Positions 51,488 to 62,200 of a DNA stretch of 64,000 nt are shown here, piece after piece; the first letter of the stretch is position 1; each line of letters opens with the position of its first letter. Source of the stretch: Dirofilaria immitis (taxonomy: Eukaryota > Nematoda > Chromadorea > Rhabditida > Onchocercidae); the NCBI GenBank assembly GCA_024305405.1, contig JAKNDB010000109.1, forward strand, positions 1,674,001 to 1,738,000, read 5' to 3'. The position numbers were made by a program, and so were the translations under genes. The notes beneath the pieces were generated by a model, which did not search any database, was not told the DNA's origin, and was given only the letters and a program-made list of their open reading frames with translations.

Positions 51488-54400
51488 TCATTTGATTAAC
51501 ATCTGTACTCTACTGACCACTTTTGAACCAACCTGATAAAACACATATCCCACCACACCAATGATCATCGCTTTCAAAGTTAAGCGCATGAATTTTTCGG
51601 TATGTGTTGCTTGTGGTATGCTGAAAAACAAACTTACACTCATGGTTGGCTTTTCTTTCATTAAAACGACCCTTTTCTCTAAATCGTTTCTTTCCAATTG
51701 CCTCTTAATGTTTACCCATTACTGAGAACTAAATTTCTTTTGGTAACAAAAATCATACATCATGCGGAAAAGAAACTTGACCTGACATTGTCATTTTTTT
51801 AAATTGTCATTTTTCATTGAACATTAACCAGTTATGAACATACGAAAAAATAGCTGATGAAGAAAAAATTCAATTTTGGTTAGGATAGGCGAAATGATAA
51901 AAACTAACATTAACAGATCGCCTACATCAATTCTTTTATTCCAATTAGAAATGATGCCGGGAACATGTCCCATACCAACAACTGCTACAACAGATATTGG
52001 CTGCCATGTAGCTAAAAAAATATTATTAACGAAAATAAGTTAATTACAGTACAAAATACTGAATACGTTCTTGAATTTTAAGCATTTTGCATGAAAAACA
52101 ATTTTCATTCACCCCAACTTCACCCCATTCACCCCAACGCCCCAACTTCATAATCGACGATAAAGTACCAACGGAACGAAAGTTGGTGAAAGAAATATAT
52201 CTGCATGTATAATACGCGAATTTTTATTTCGTTTTTTAAAATTACCTACACAAATAACAAAAGAAACTTACCATTTGTTTTACTCCATGCTACTCTCTTG
52301 TCAAATGTAGATTTTTTGAGTAAGGTATGCAAAGCATTGGTCATATACAAATCACGTTCTTCTACAAAAATTTTCGAAAGCAAAGGAAATTCACCAGCCA
52401 TCTGTTTAAGTAGCTCTTCCAGCATATCCGACTTTTGCACCTTTCCACTTCTTCTTGACTGAAAAAAATACCCTTAATAAAAACACGAATGGAAATGTTG
52501 AAAAAAAACGAATGATTTTTAACCAACTTACGTGATAGTGGTTTTGTGGGAAAGAATAATATGGTAAAAAAGTCGAAGTTTTTGAAAAAGCTTAACGAGC
52601 CCAGTGCTCTTTGCACAGTCACATGTATTGGGCGATCACCCAGAATTAGTTTGCACATCTTTACGTTCATAGCACCTCTAAAAATTTAGAACTGAGAAAC
52701 ATACATCAGTAAATAATCATGCTTCTAATCAGAACATATAAGATTTTAAAATGATACTACTACTGATGGCGTACGGTAGGAGCTTGAATTCGAAGAAAAT
52801 ATCAAAACAAAATTTATTACTTGAATTCGAAGAAAATATCAAAACAAAATTTATTACTTGTGAGCTGCACGAAACTCTCCTCCAGGCGCCATACCAAGTG
52901 TTTTTGTCATATGCGCAGACATTGATAGCAACAATACATGAAGTATACCTTGAATTGCGCCACTCTGAAGAAATAATGTTAATAATGTTATCAGTTAAAC
53001 ATTTTCACATCCAAGGAAATAACCTGACTAACTTCAGTTCCATCACACATAACAACATACCTGCTTGATGGTATTGATAATTTTATCGAAATTTAAATTT
53101 TTCGCTTCCTCAAGTAGAGTATCCTCATCCATTGAGAGTATTGATATACGCGATGGACAAAGTTCGACCATAACCATATCTGGTTGAGTATTAGCAATAG
53201 TTTGCAAAACATCGTGCTGACTCTCGGGAGAAAATGCGCCGTGCCAATCAAATACACCTAATTATAAGCATTGTGCTACAAGTACATATATATACATCAA
53301 TTTGTCTTGTCGAATTCGCTATTGTATGACCAACACTGTTTCAGTATTTTTAAGCAAAAATTTACAAATACTTGAACATATTTTTAGATTTAAAAAATCA
53401 TTAAATAAGTAATATATATGTTGAGGATTTTTGAGTTCTTACTTTTGCATCAGCCAATGATTTACGAAAATCATTCTCATCATCTCCAACTGGTATAGAT
53501 GTAGGCGGAAAAGGATAATGCAAAATCGTGACTGAAGAAAAATTTACAAGGCTCATAAGAATTCTATTTTCTAATTGCTGTTATCTAAACGAAGCGCTTT
53601 ATTCCGAAAAGCCAACTCTTCCTATCAGAACATTAAAAAAGAATTTTAATATTTCGTAATTAATTTCGGAGAATAAAAGCACTTCCAGTGTTTTAGAATG
53701 TCAATGTGATAAAATATGAGACATGATTCAGCATTTTAAAACATATTTCTTTAGCAAAAAACTGAAATCAAGGATAATACAGTGCACAGGAAAATTATTC
53801 AGATTTATCCGTTCTAAAAAAATACCTGTTTCTTCCGGAAGCTTCGGATTAGAATGGCGTTTCCGACCAAACATAAAACCTCCAAAATATCGCTTCTGCA
53901 CAACAGATAAATTTTTAGGGAGAGAATTTGATCCAAACAAATATTCTTTAGAGAGTAGCTCACTCGAAATCGAAATAACCGACTAACAATTGAGATATAG
54001 TTTTCATATTATTAGAATATCCCTTACCTGTTTCATATGGATGCGTTCACTTTTTTCCATATCAGTTTTTGTCTCGTCCTCTTCGTTATTTAAATGTCCA
54101 TCATCTCCACAGTCTTCGGAACTAGCTCTGCTTGCTGACATGCGATCACCGAAACTTGATGAGGAGTCTGCTATCGACACTACAGTCTGCTCTGCTGCAG
54201 ATAGCACAGTTGGCTCTTCTACGCTCATTGTGTCTTGAAATGAAAGTATGTATAATAATACTCCATAATTTATAAACATTATCCATACAGTCTACTATGC
54301 GCAATGCTCTCGTTTTCAGCAACTAATAAACAATATTTTGAAACAAAAAACTATCTTCTATTAGCTTTAGCAGTATTAGTATATATCATCGCTATACCTC

Positions 54401-54824
54401 AACAAGATACATATCCACAGAAGTGACAACGATGAAACAAAAAAAAACAGTTAATAAAAGCAGCCTAAAATACTGCTCTAAATACAACACCCAGTCTCAA
54501 CTGCAGGAATAATTATATTTGAAAATTACGAATAAATTATTCCTATCAGCACTAACGTGACCATATGCCTGCAATTAATGATTTCAATGCATCTCAGATA
54601 ATACCTGATGCACCGTCATATTTAAGACGTTCTGAAAGAGTTTTCGTAAGGAATATGTCCGCATCTGTAGATCCAGAATCATAACTCAACACTTTCGCCT
54701 CTGCATGAATTGTATCTCCCTCCGACAACATAACATTATCAAGATTTGGCTCTGGTACCAATTTATGCTCCTCCTCATTTTGCCTCGATGTAATGTCATG
54801 ACTTTCGGTATCATTTGTAGACAT
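51488..54824 (-). CDS. TRABD: TraB-domain-containing protein (TRABD)
   Basis: Ten exons: 54824-54605, 54233-54028, 53982-53826, 53531-53443, 53257-53061, 52964-52858, 52677-52532, 52458-52272, 52011-51909, 51620-51488; about 515 residues. The first two exons are acidic and Ser/Thr-rich. The TraB domain then follows the metazoan TRABD order: VYLIGTAHFSPESQ, VELCPSRISILSMDEDTLL, MAPGGEFRAAH, ILGDRPIHVTVQRALGSL, EEVERCKKSDMLEELL and VVGMGHVPGI, and it ends with a hydrophobic segment (IIGVVGYVFYQVGS) that may anchor it in a membrane. TraB/Tiki-like folds carry conserved GxxH and Glu residues, which are present. Vertebrate and worm TRABD proteins are linked to mitochondria. Three one-base gaps: 53231-53234, 52579-52583 and 52433-52436; all phases agree after restoring them. 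AG acceptor 54833-54832 precedes the ATG by seven nt. Confidence 0.93.
52783..52856. repeat. 37-bp tandem duplication touching a splice donor
   Basis: Two exact copies (52783-52819, 52820-52856; each starts CTTGAATTCGAAGAAAATAT) inside a TRABD intron. The second copy abuts the donor of exon 52964-52858, so the sequence CAA|GTAATAAATTTTG occurs twice. Confidence 0.93.
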
Positions 54825-55516
54825 TTTCGATCTGATAAGTATGTATAATTTAGTGAACCTATACAAAAGGTAAAACAGCTTCTTTTTCTTATTCTATCAA
54901 GATGAAAGCATCATTCGAAAAACACATACAGATATGAAAATCACATACAGATATGAAAAACACTTCCGTATTTCCATCAAAGAGCTATTATAATCAGATA
55001 TGAAAATCGCTCCAATTACATATTTCCACTTTACTTATTAGTAAATCATTATACCATTCTCCAATATTAAATGCTTCTTCCCTCCTAGCTTTTCAATCAT
55101 CGAGCAAGTTCAAAATTCCTCAAGCGTTTTAGAAAAAAAGGTATTTAGATAAAAATGTCAAAAACAATTTTTGATCCAGATTACAAACACAAATCTAAGC
55201 CGTTTATTACCAGTTTAATGCGTATTAGTACATCAGGATAAGAAAAAAATAAGATGATCGTTGTCACCATTTACAAAAATGCCAGTGAATAAAATTATCG
55301 ACAGCACAGTTTGAAACTGAAGTTAATTATGAAAAAATACAAAGAATTCCAAACTGAAATTGCATGAACCGTTCGCGACTCTAATACTTGCCAGAACAAT
55401 GATATCTTACAAAGGTAATAGATGGAATAAACTAACCAGACTAGCAGAACTGAAATTAAAGAGGTAGGCACTTGGCGTACCCATAAACATACTGGAATTA
55501 CACACTGAAATCAACC
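54825..55516. other. gap between TRABD and mitoferrin
   Basis: About 690 bp, no gene seen. It is the 3' region of mitoferrin and the 5' region of TRABD, both on the minus strand. Confidence 0.5.
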
Positions 55517-57201
55517 TCAAATAGAAAGCATGTATTTGCACAATTCATATGCAGACCAGCTGAGCGCTGTGGAAGGAACTTGGAATATTATTCGAGCTTG
55601 AAGTCCACGAAAAATCCACTTGTACCTCGAAGATAATAGATCGTCCTAATTCCGTCAGCCAATCCTCTGCAAAAGATTTCATGTAATCAAAAGTACAAAG
55701 ACAGCACAAATATGAGTCGAAATTATGCCATCCAAGGGAGCATGTGGTATGATAATGTGCTGCGAGAATACACGTCAACTTCAACTATTAATATAAAAAT
55801 ATTAATTTTTACAAAGAATTTAACGAAATACTTGTAATATGCTGGATGTTCGCTCTGAGTGAGCAGTCGATATGTGGCACTGAAGCGTGGAGTTTGTTGT
55901 GTATTCAAAACAGTTTTCACACAATCAAGAGGAGTTGTGATAGCTGCAGCTATTCCACCAGCAATTCCTATAAACCATTTTGAAATTTAGGGTTCTAAAA
56001 AAAATGTAAACGGATCCAAAAAAGCTAAACAATACAATAAAAGATCAACAAACATCACATGTGTATGATGTTGCACACGAAACAGATCACTGTGCGCATA
56101 ATCAAGGTGGAAACGTTTATTGAAGATTCGCAGATGATAAAACAAACAAACTCGCACGTCATTGAAATTATAAAACGTAAAAACATACCTCCGGAAACAA
56201 GGTGCGAGGAAGGATTATAATTATGATGTGGATTTAATAAGTTCTGCATGTATTCATATATCATAAAATGTGTACACTGATAAGGTACATTCAGTGTTAA
56301 TTGCGTAATATAAGAACGGTAAAAAGCTCTGAGACCCTCTCGAATATAAATACAGCGTATACATTCTACGCTATTACCGTAAGGACTAAAAATCATTTGC
56401 ATGCGTTGTTTCACTACCTGCAAATAACGAATTATTAGCAAAATCTCATCATCTTAACTGATGACGTAACATTAACGAAGTCAAACTGCCAACGGCAAAC
56501 TATATCGATCCACTACTTAAATGGTTTTCCCACCTTAAAAAAAATTGAAAAAGAATTACAACTGAATACCTCAGCAGGATTCATAACAGCATCATGAACA
56601 ACAGTAGCAAGCGCTCCGGATATCGCATATGACATCGAACTAGATACCCGTGAATTATTTAACAAATAAGCTTTGGAACTGCAAGATTCCATGCATTATT
56701 GTCGACTCCATACTTGAATTTTATTTTTAAGTTTTGGTGCGGTTTGAAAGACTTTTGCAGTCTGGATTAAAGAAAAGATCTATCATTCCAGGCAACTTTA
56801 ACCAAAAAAATCTTTTAACAGTACAAGCGAAGAATGAATTATGAAATATTAAGAAAGATCGAATTATCACTGTATCCCGAAAATTCAGTTCGGAAAATAA
56901 ATCATAATACCAACTTTTCGTAAACCGTATAATATAAAGCATGAGCCGGAATGGTACCAAACACAACAGCGTTGACACCTTTCAATGATCGCAGCAAACC
57001 TTCGCGCTTCACCATCGACATCAGACTATGCATTGCTGTTGGACAACTTGTTTCTGGACATGGACACAAGCTTTGTAACCGAGTTTTTACCGAATCGAAT
57101 GGAAACATAAGACAGTGTTCAGCTAAACCGGCAGCCGACCCGGCCAAAAGGTGCACTGGCCATCTGCATGTTGACAATGGATTGCATAAACTATCCGACA
57201 T
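55517..57201 (-). CDS. mfn-1: mitoferrin, mitochondrial iron carrier (SLC25A28/37)
   Basis: Inner-membrane carrier importing iron for haem and Fe-S synthesis. Five exons: 57201-56915, 56678-56570, 56417-56189, 55967-55832, 55666-55517; about 303 residues. The three SLC25 repeats are marked by [20 protein letters not shown] and [10 protein letters not shown]. Mitoferrin-specific stretches include [31 protein letters not shown] and the C-terminal [14 protein letters not shown]. The last exon is one base short at 55605-55606 (minus strand GTGGACTTC, family needs GTGGGACTT), which would otherwise cause an early stop. The exon 1 donor is placed at AA|GTTGGT because this gives a matching phase. AG acceptor 57221-57220 lies 19 nt before the ATG. 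It is head-to-head with dystroglycan. Confidence 0.95.
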
Positions 57202-58592
57202 TCCTTCCTAATCCCTCATCTGAAAATAAACAAAAAGACTAAAGGAAACAGAAATATCAAATCGTTGCATCAAAATGATGCATCTTCAGAGAGATGCAAA
57301 TTCTGCTAGCCTTAGAGAACAAAATCCAGAATTACTAGAGGTTTCTGAACATTCACAACAGTACGTCTGATTCATCGGTTGCTTGAAGTACCAATCTCTA
57401 AAACGAAATATCATTGCAGTTTTCCGAATCAGAACTAGTTTTGCACTATCATCCATTTTATTCATCCTAGCATCTTGAAATTTCTGGAGATGAGGAGACG
57501 TGATTCTTAATAACATCGAAAACACCAAACAACCATTATTTCTACCCTAAAAATGTGTCACCATCAGAAAAACGCCTATAATGTTGATAATGCATAGTAC
57601 CGGCAATTAAAATAATTGCAATTCGACTCCAAACCTATTGTGGCGGCACGGAGTATTTCTCGTGGAAAGTAAGAAGGATGGTCTCTTTAACTGCCTTCTT
57701 CACTATGTCTAGTAGACCTTATTACTCTCTACTATCTCTTTTAGTAACATAGACTTTCTCTCACAGTTAGTAGCAATATGACCGTAACGCGACAATCATC
57801 CAATATCTTCCTACTCTTTAATGAAACGCTCTTTCGCAAATTTCAACAAACCGTTGTGTCTCGTAAATTTTCATGGTATTTCATAATCTGAATGTCTGGT
57901 TTAAATATTTTCAAATTTTATCGATCCTTACCGTCCTCAAATAGCTTCTAATCGTTCATTCCGTTCGAAGTGACCATTTCATGGTCCCAATATTCTGCAT
58001 GTTTAATTGGTCTTTCCAAAGAATTCGTCGCCATTCATATGCGATGTGGGGTGCGACATATGGCTGCGATTTCGTTTTTTTTTAGTAATTCCAATATTTG
58101 CTTGAATATAAATTTAAATTTTCGATGATAGATGCAATTACAGAAGTGCTATCATACCACCTTTGTCCTTTTATTTATGAAGACTAATCTTTTCTTTATT
58201 CATCAGGACATAGATCGTTTCTAAATTAGAATAATAACAAGGAATACTCATTCTACTAATCAAAATGTGTCCCATTTTTTGGATTGTTAAATCATCAGCA
58301 TAAAGGAAAATGGATCGTATCTTTGGCTAATGATCCGATATATTTGCTTCTGAGGTAAAGATGTGAAAATATTTGTTCGGAATCTTTGGGCAAATGCTTG
58401 GTCGGTAGAGAAATTAAAATTTATAAATAATTCCACTATGAAAGCTCTAGCGTGAGATTCCATCGTTATTCATTCCTTTACTTCTCTAACTGCAGTATTA
58501 TCGAGATGGGATGGCACTTAAAATAATTTTATGGGACGATTGATTAAGGTGAAGTATTAATAAAACCGAGCTTCACTTATCATAGTTTTCAG
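57202..58592. other. divergent intergenic region, mitoferrin and dystroglycan
   Basis: 1.4 kb expected to hold both promoters. The frame at 57286-57528 (-) has no recognisable domain. No regulatory motif could be assigned. Confidence 0.45.
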
Positions 58593-61500
58593 ATGGAATA
58601 TTTCAAACCAGTAACATTAACATTACTTATATGTATAATCAGCAGTGTGGCACTGATACCAGAAATAGTGGAATTAGTCATTGGTCAGCCATTTTACTAT
58701 GCATTTAAAATTGATTCGAATGTACTGGATGTCCAGGATGCATCTGGCGAAGAACTACCGACATGGTTAATGTGGGAAAAAGATAAACGGTAATTGTTTT
58801 ATTCCTCAAGGGCTGCGTGTCGAATTCATTGAATAAAAACCGAAAAAATGTGGATATTATTTTGTTCTTTCAGAATTCTGGAAGGTGTGCCACAGCCCAC
58901 TGATGCTGGAAAACATTTTTGCGGATAACGAACGATCAGACTAATGATACCATGGAAATTTCCGTCAAAGAAGAAATAATAAACCCGTGCGGTGCCGAAA
59001 GGAATACATTGTGGATGGAAATTGCATTTGATACTTCACTTAGCAGTCTGAGTATAGCTGATCAGTTGCACCTTGTTAACGTTGTCTCAAAATTTTTAAT
59101 ATTAACGGGTTAGTGAAAATATCTTGATTTAGGAAGTACAGTAAATTTTAAATGAAATTAAGCGCAAGAAAAGTGATTTTTAACTTTTAGCAAAAACCTG
59201 TAGTGATTTTTGTAGAAGATATAGAACTTAAGAAAGTAGCACAGAATATATGCTAGTAATAACATGACTGATTAATTATCCAATTTCTCTAACATTATTA
59301 AAATTAGTCTGTCTATAAATTTTTGTATTCTTGTATGATTTGGTATTATTCAATACAGATATGGAAAATGTGTTACTTGAAATTATTAGACATAATAACG
59401 ATGGTGATTTTTCAGTTCTTCTCTTCGTGTTTATTCAAATAAGTATAAGGAAGAAATAAGACACGCAGAAGTTGTGGAATCCGGCATGGAACATAAGCCG
59501 GGCAATGATTCAGTGACGATTATGTGGAAAGTTTCTTGCGAAGAAATTGATGAAGATGCTATTGATGTGCTAGAAAAGATGCTCACATTCGATGAAAGTG
59601 ATTCTGTGGCGATATCAGGACAAAAACTGTTTGGTTGGGAGGTTTGTGCTAAGCATCAGTTTGATTCATTCAGAATTTTAGAGAGTAGATCAATATTCAT
59701 GATGGTACTGCATTCAGCTGTCAAGGTTCCTTCTTCAATCCAAGAATTTTACCTAAAATTTATGCAGTATATCAGACACTAGGAATTGTTTTATCTGAAT
59801 CCATAGTTAAGGTTTTATAGGTCGAGTTCTGTAATAGATGGATTTACTAGAATGTGGAACTTTATAAGCTAGTTTAGAATTGATAATTTGTAATCCAATT
59901 ATCTGTAAGTCATGATAAGATTATTTTTCTTTGATCAGTTTATTAATCTGTTTTAATAAATTATATCAGTAAAAGCTTTATAGCTAAGAAAAGGAACGTT
60001 ACTATCACGGAAACAACGTAACAATAATGCCAGAACTGATATCATGTCTCAGCTTTCGGGCTTTATAACAAATGAACCATATATCAACTTTGAAGCGATA
60101 ACTTCTAAAAGTAAAACTACAACACGTTCTACGAGGTCTACAAAGAAAGATGACACACCTCCAGTACGACTGCATTCACTTCAAACTTTTAATTGCATAA
60201 GGTGAGCTTTGATGCTTTTTCATAATGTTATTTAATATGAGTAAGTGGCATAGTTCTATTGAAATAATAATCAGCTGGCTTTATCCTCAATCAGAATATT
60301 CTGCCAGTTTTTGTATTGCATAGTACAGCAGATATAATAATTTAGAGGTATGATGTGCGAGTGTAAAATTCCAATGGAAACATTCATTGATATGGAAGAT
60401 GGAGATACTCGTTCACTTTCTTTGTCTGTTTACCCAATTGTTGCGGATAATAATTGGCTTACGTTAGACAGGAAAAATAAATTGATTTTACATGGTATCT
60501 CATTGAAAACAGGAGATTTTGAATTTCGATTAGAAGCGCGAGATTCTGCGAATCAGGTAAGCTAAACTTTTATTCTTATAAATTGTATTGTTCTTCTGAG
60601 TGTCATATGATTATCAAGTTGCATTGCATGATGGCAGAAAAAACTTAAGAATACTCTTGACATGTTTTACTTTTTCATAACATGAATAATATGAAAAGGT
60701 ATGGTAGGGATTACGTGATCACGATGGTAAAAATACTTAGGAGATTTCTGACGCTTATTTTTTTATAGTAGCACTTACTTGCTGTTATTTCTCAATTTTA
60801 CAGATGACATCTGCACCTTTTCGAGTAACAGTTATTCTCGAATCACCGACGAATCACTTATTTATTCTTGATGTTGACCATAGTTCTGAACGTTTGGCGA
60901 AGGACCCGGATATTTTATGCGCATTTGCCGAAAAATTGGCTAATTCTTTAGGGGATCGATTTCCAGGAACTTAGTTATTAGGTTAGTTGTTATGATATTT
61001 TCGAAGAACCAGTATTTTACCCTCTTAATAACATTTTATTCGTTTTGAATTACTATTTGATAGCGATATTGTAAAATGAGGAAATGTTATGTTTGTTCAC
61101 CGTTTATAATATTATATTTTTAATATTTTGCAGGAAAATTGAGGCTATTGATAGTGTAAGACGTCAAGCCCGTGTTACCTTTTCAAATTCTTCTTTATCA
61201 TACAAATATTGTCAAAAAAAGGCAATTGATGCAATTAAGCATATTATGCTAACTAGGAGGCGGGATCGTATTCGAGCCGAATTTGTTCGATCAATGGATA
61301 GCCGATTTCACGTACGCAATGTGAAACTGGAATTTCAGGGTAATTTAGCATTTCCTTCCCTATTTTTCATCAGTAACGAAAACGCTTGTAGTTATATTTT
61401 ATGTTTAATTTAAAAAAAAAAAATGAAATATTTGACGCCTGACTTTGTAAGCCTGCTTCGATTCCAACACCATCGACTGCAACCACAGTCTATAATCGCA

Positions 61501-62200
61501 TCACACATTGCGCAATTACTCAATTAATACCAATAACTTGATTCTCCTGTTTTCGCATTTTGTCGCCAAATATCATTTCTCTTCAAAATTTTTGTGTTAG
61601 AACTTTAATTTTTCTTATCGATTCAGGATCTTGTATCGAGAAATTGCCAACATCTCGTTTTCCAGCTAATATTTCATTGTCCACATCTACTAATGTTCCG
61701 GATCATGATACCTCATCTGTTCGGTTATGGTTGCCAATTGCTCTCATTGCATTCTTAAAATTTTTCTTGGCCACGCTGGCATTAGTTTGCTGTTTAATAA
61801 AACGAAAGAAAGCAAAAGCAGGTTCGATTTGTCGGTATTGCTTTCAAGAGCTTTAAATTTTTTTCTGGGACAATTTTCTAGAAAACTTCGATATTGGAGA
61901 GACTTCGATACATCATTTCATCAATAATCTTATTTTTAATGAAATAAATATATTTCAGTTCAATCGGAATATATTTCGAAAGGTTTACCAGTTGTATTTC
62001 CGGAAGAAATCCCACAAGATGATGAAACAGCAACAGTATCGACACCAATGTTGGTTAAGGAAGAACGTCCACCATTAATCATTTCTCAGCATGAGAATCC
62101 TCTTTACAAACCTCCTCCTCCGCTATCTACTGCATCAAGCCCGCGACCTCGAAATGCATTTACGAATCAACGACAACCTCCACCTTATGTTCCACCGTAA
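58593..62200 (+). CDS. dgn-1: dystroglycan
   Basis: Cell-surface matrix receptor. Nine exons: 58593-58789, 58874-59108, 59416-59641, 59984-60201, 60346-60556, 60804-60981, 61134-61339, 61627-61821, 61959-62200; about 636 residues. It begins with a signal peptide (LTLLICIISSVAL), then a first cadherin-like domain (ELPTWLMWEKDKRILEGVP), the alpha-subunit globular part, a basic site (SRKQR) and a short Thr/Ser stretch (KTTTRSTRST) where vertebrates have a long mucin domain. A second cadherin-like domain (NNWLTLDRKNKLILHGI) and the beta-type region follow, then a transmembrane helix (about LWLPIALIAFLKFFLATLAL) with RKKAK stop-transfer. The cytoplasmic tail ends exactly in PPPYVPP, the WW-binding motif for dystrophin. 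Three one-base gaps: 58916-58920, near 59416-59425 and 60971-60972. AG acceptor 58591-58592 touches the ATG. Confidence 0.95.

Noticed and set aside
41223..57201. Four-gene operon (mitoferrin, TRABD, elongase 2, elongase 1)
   Set aside because: Same direction, but gaps are about 0.7, 2.8 and 4.5 kb, and each gene has its own acceptor-like site before the ATG. Mitoferrin-TRABD alone cannot be excluded.
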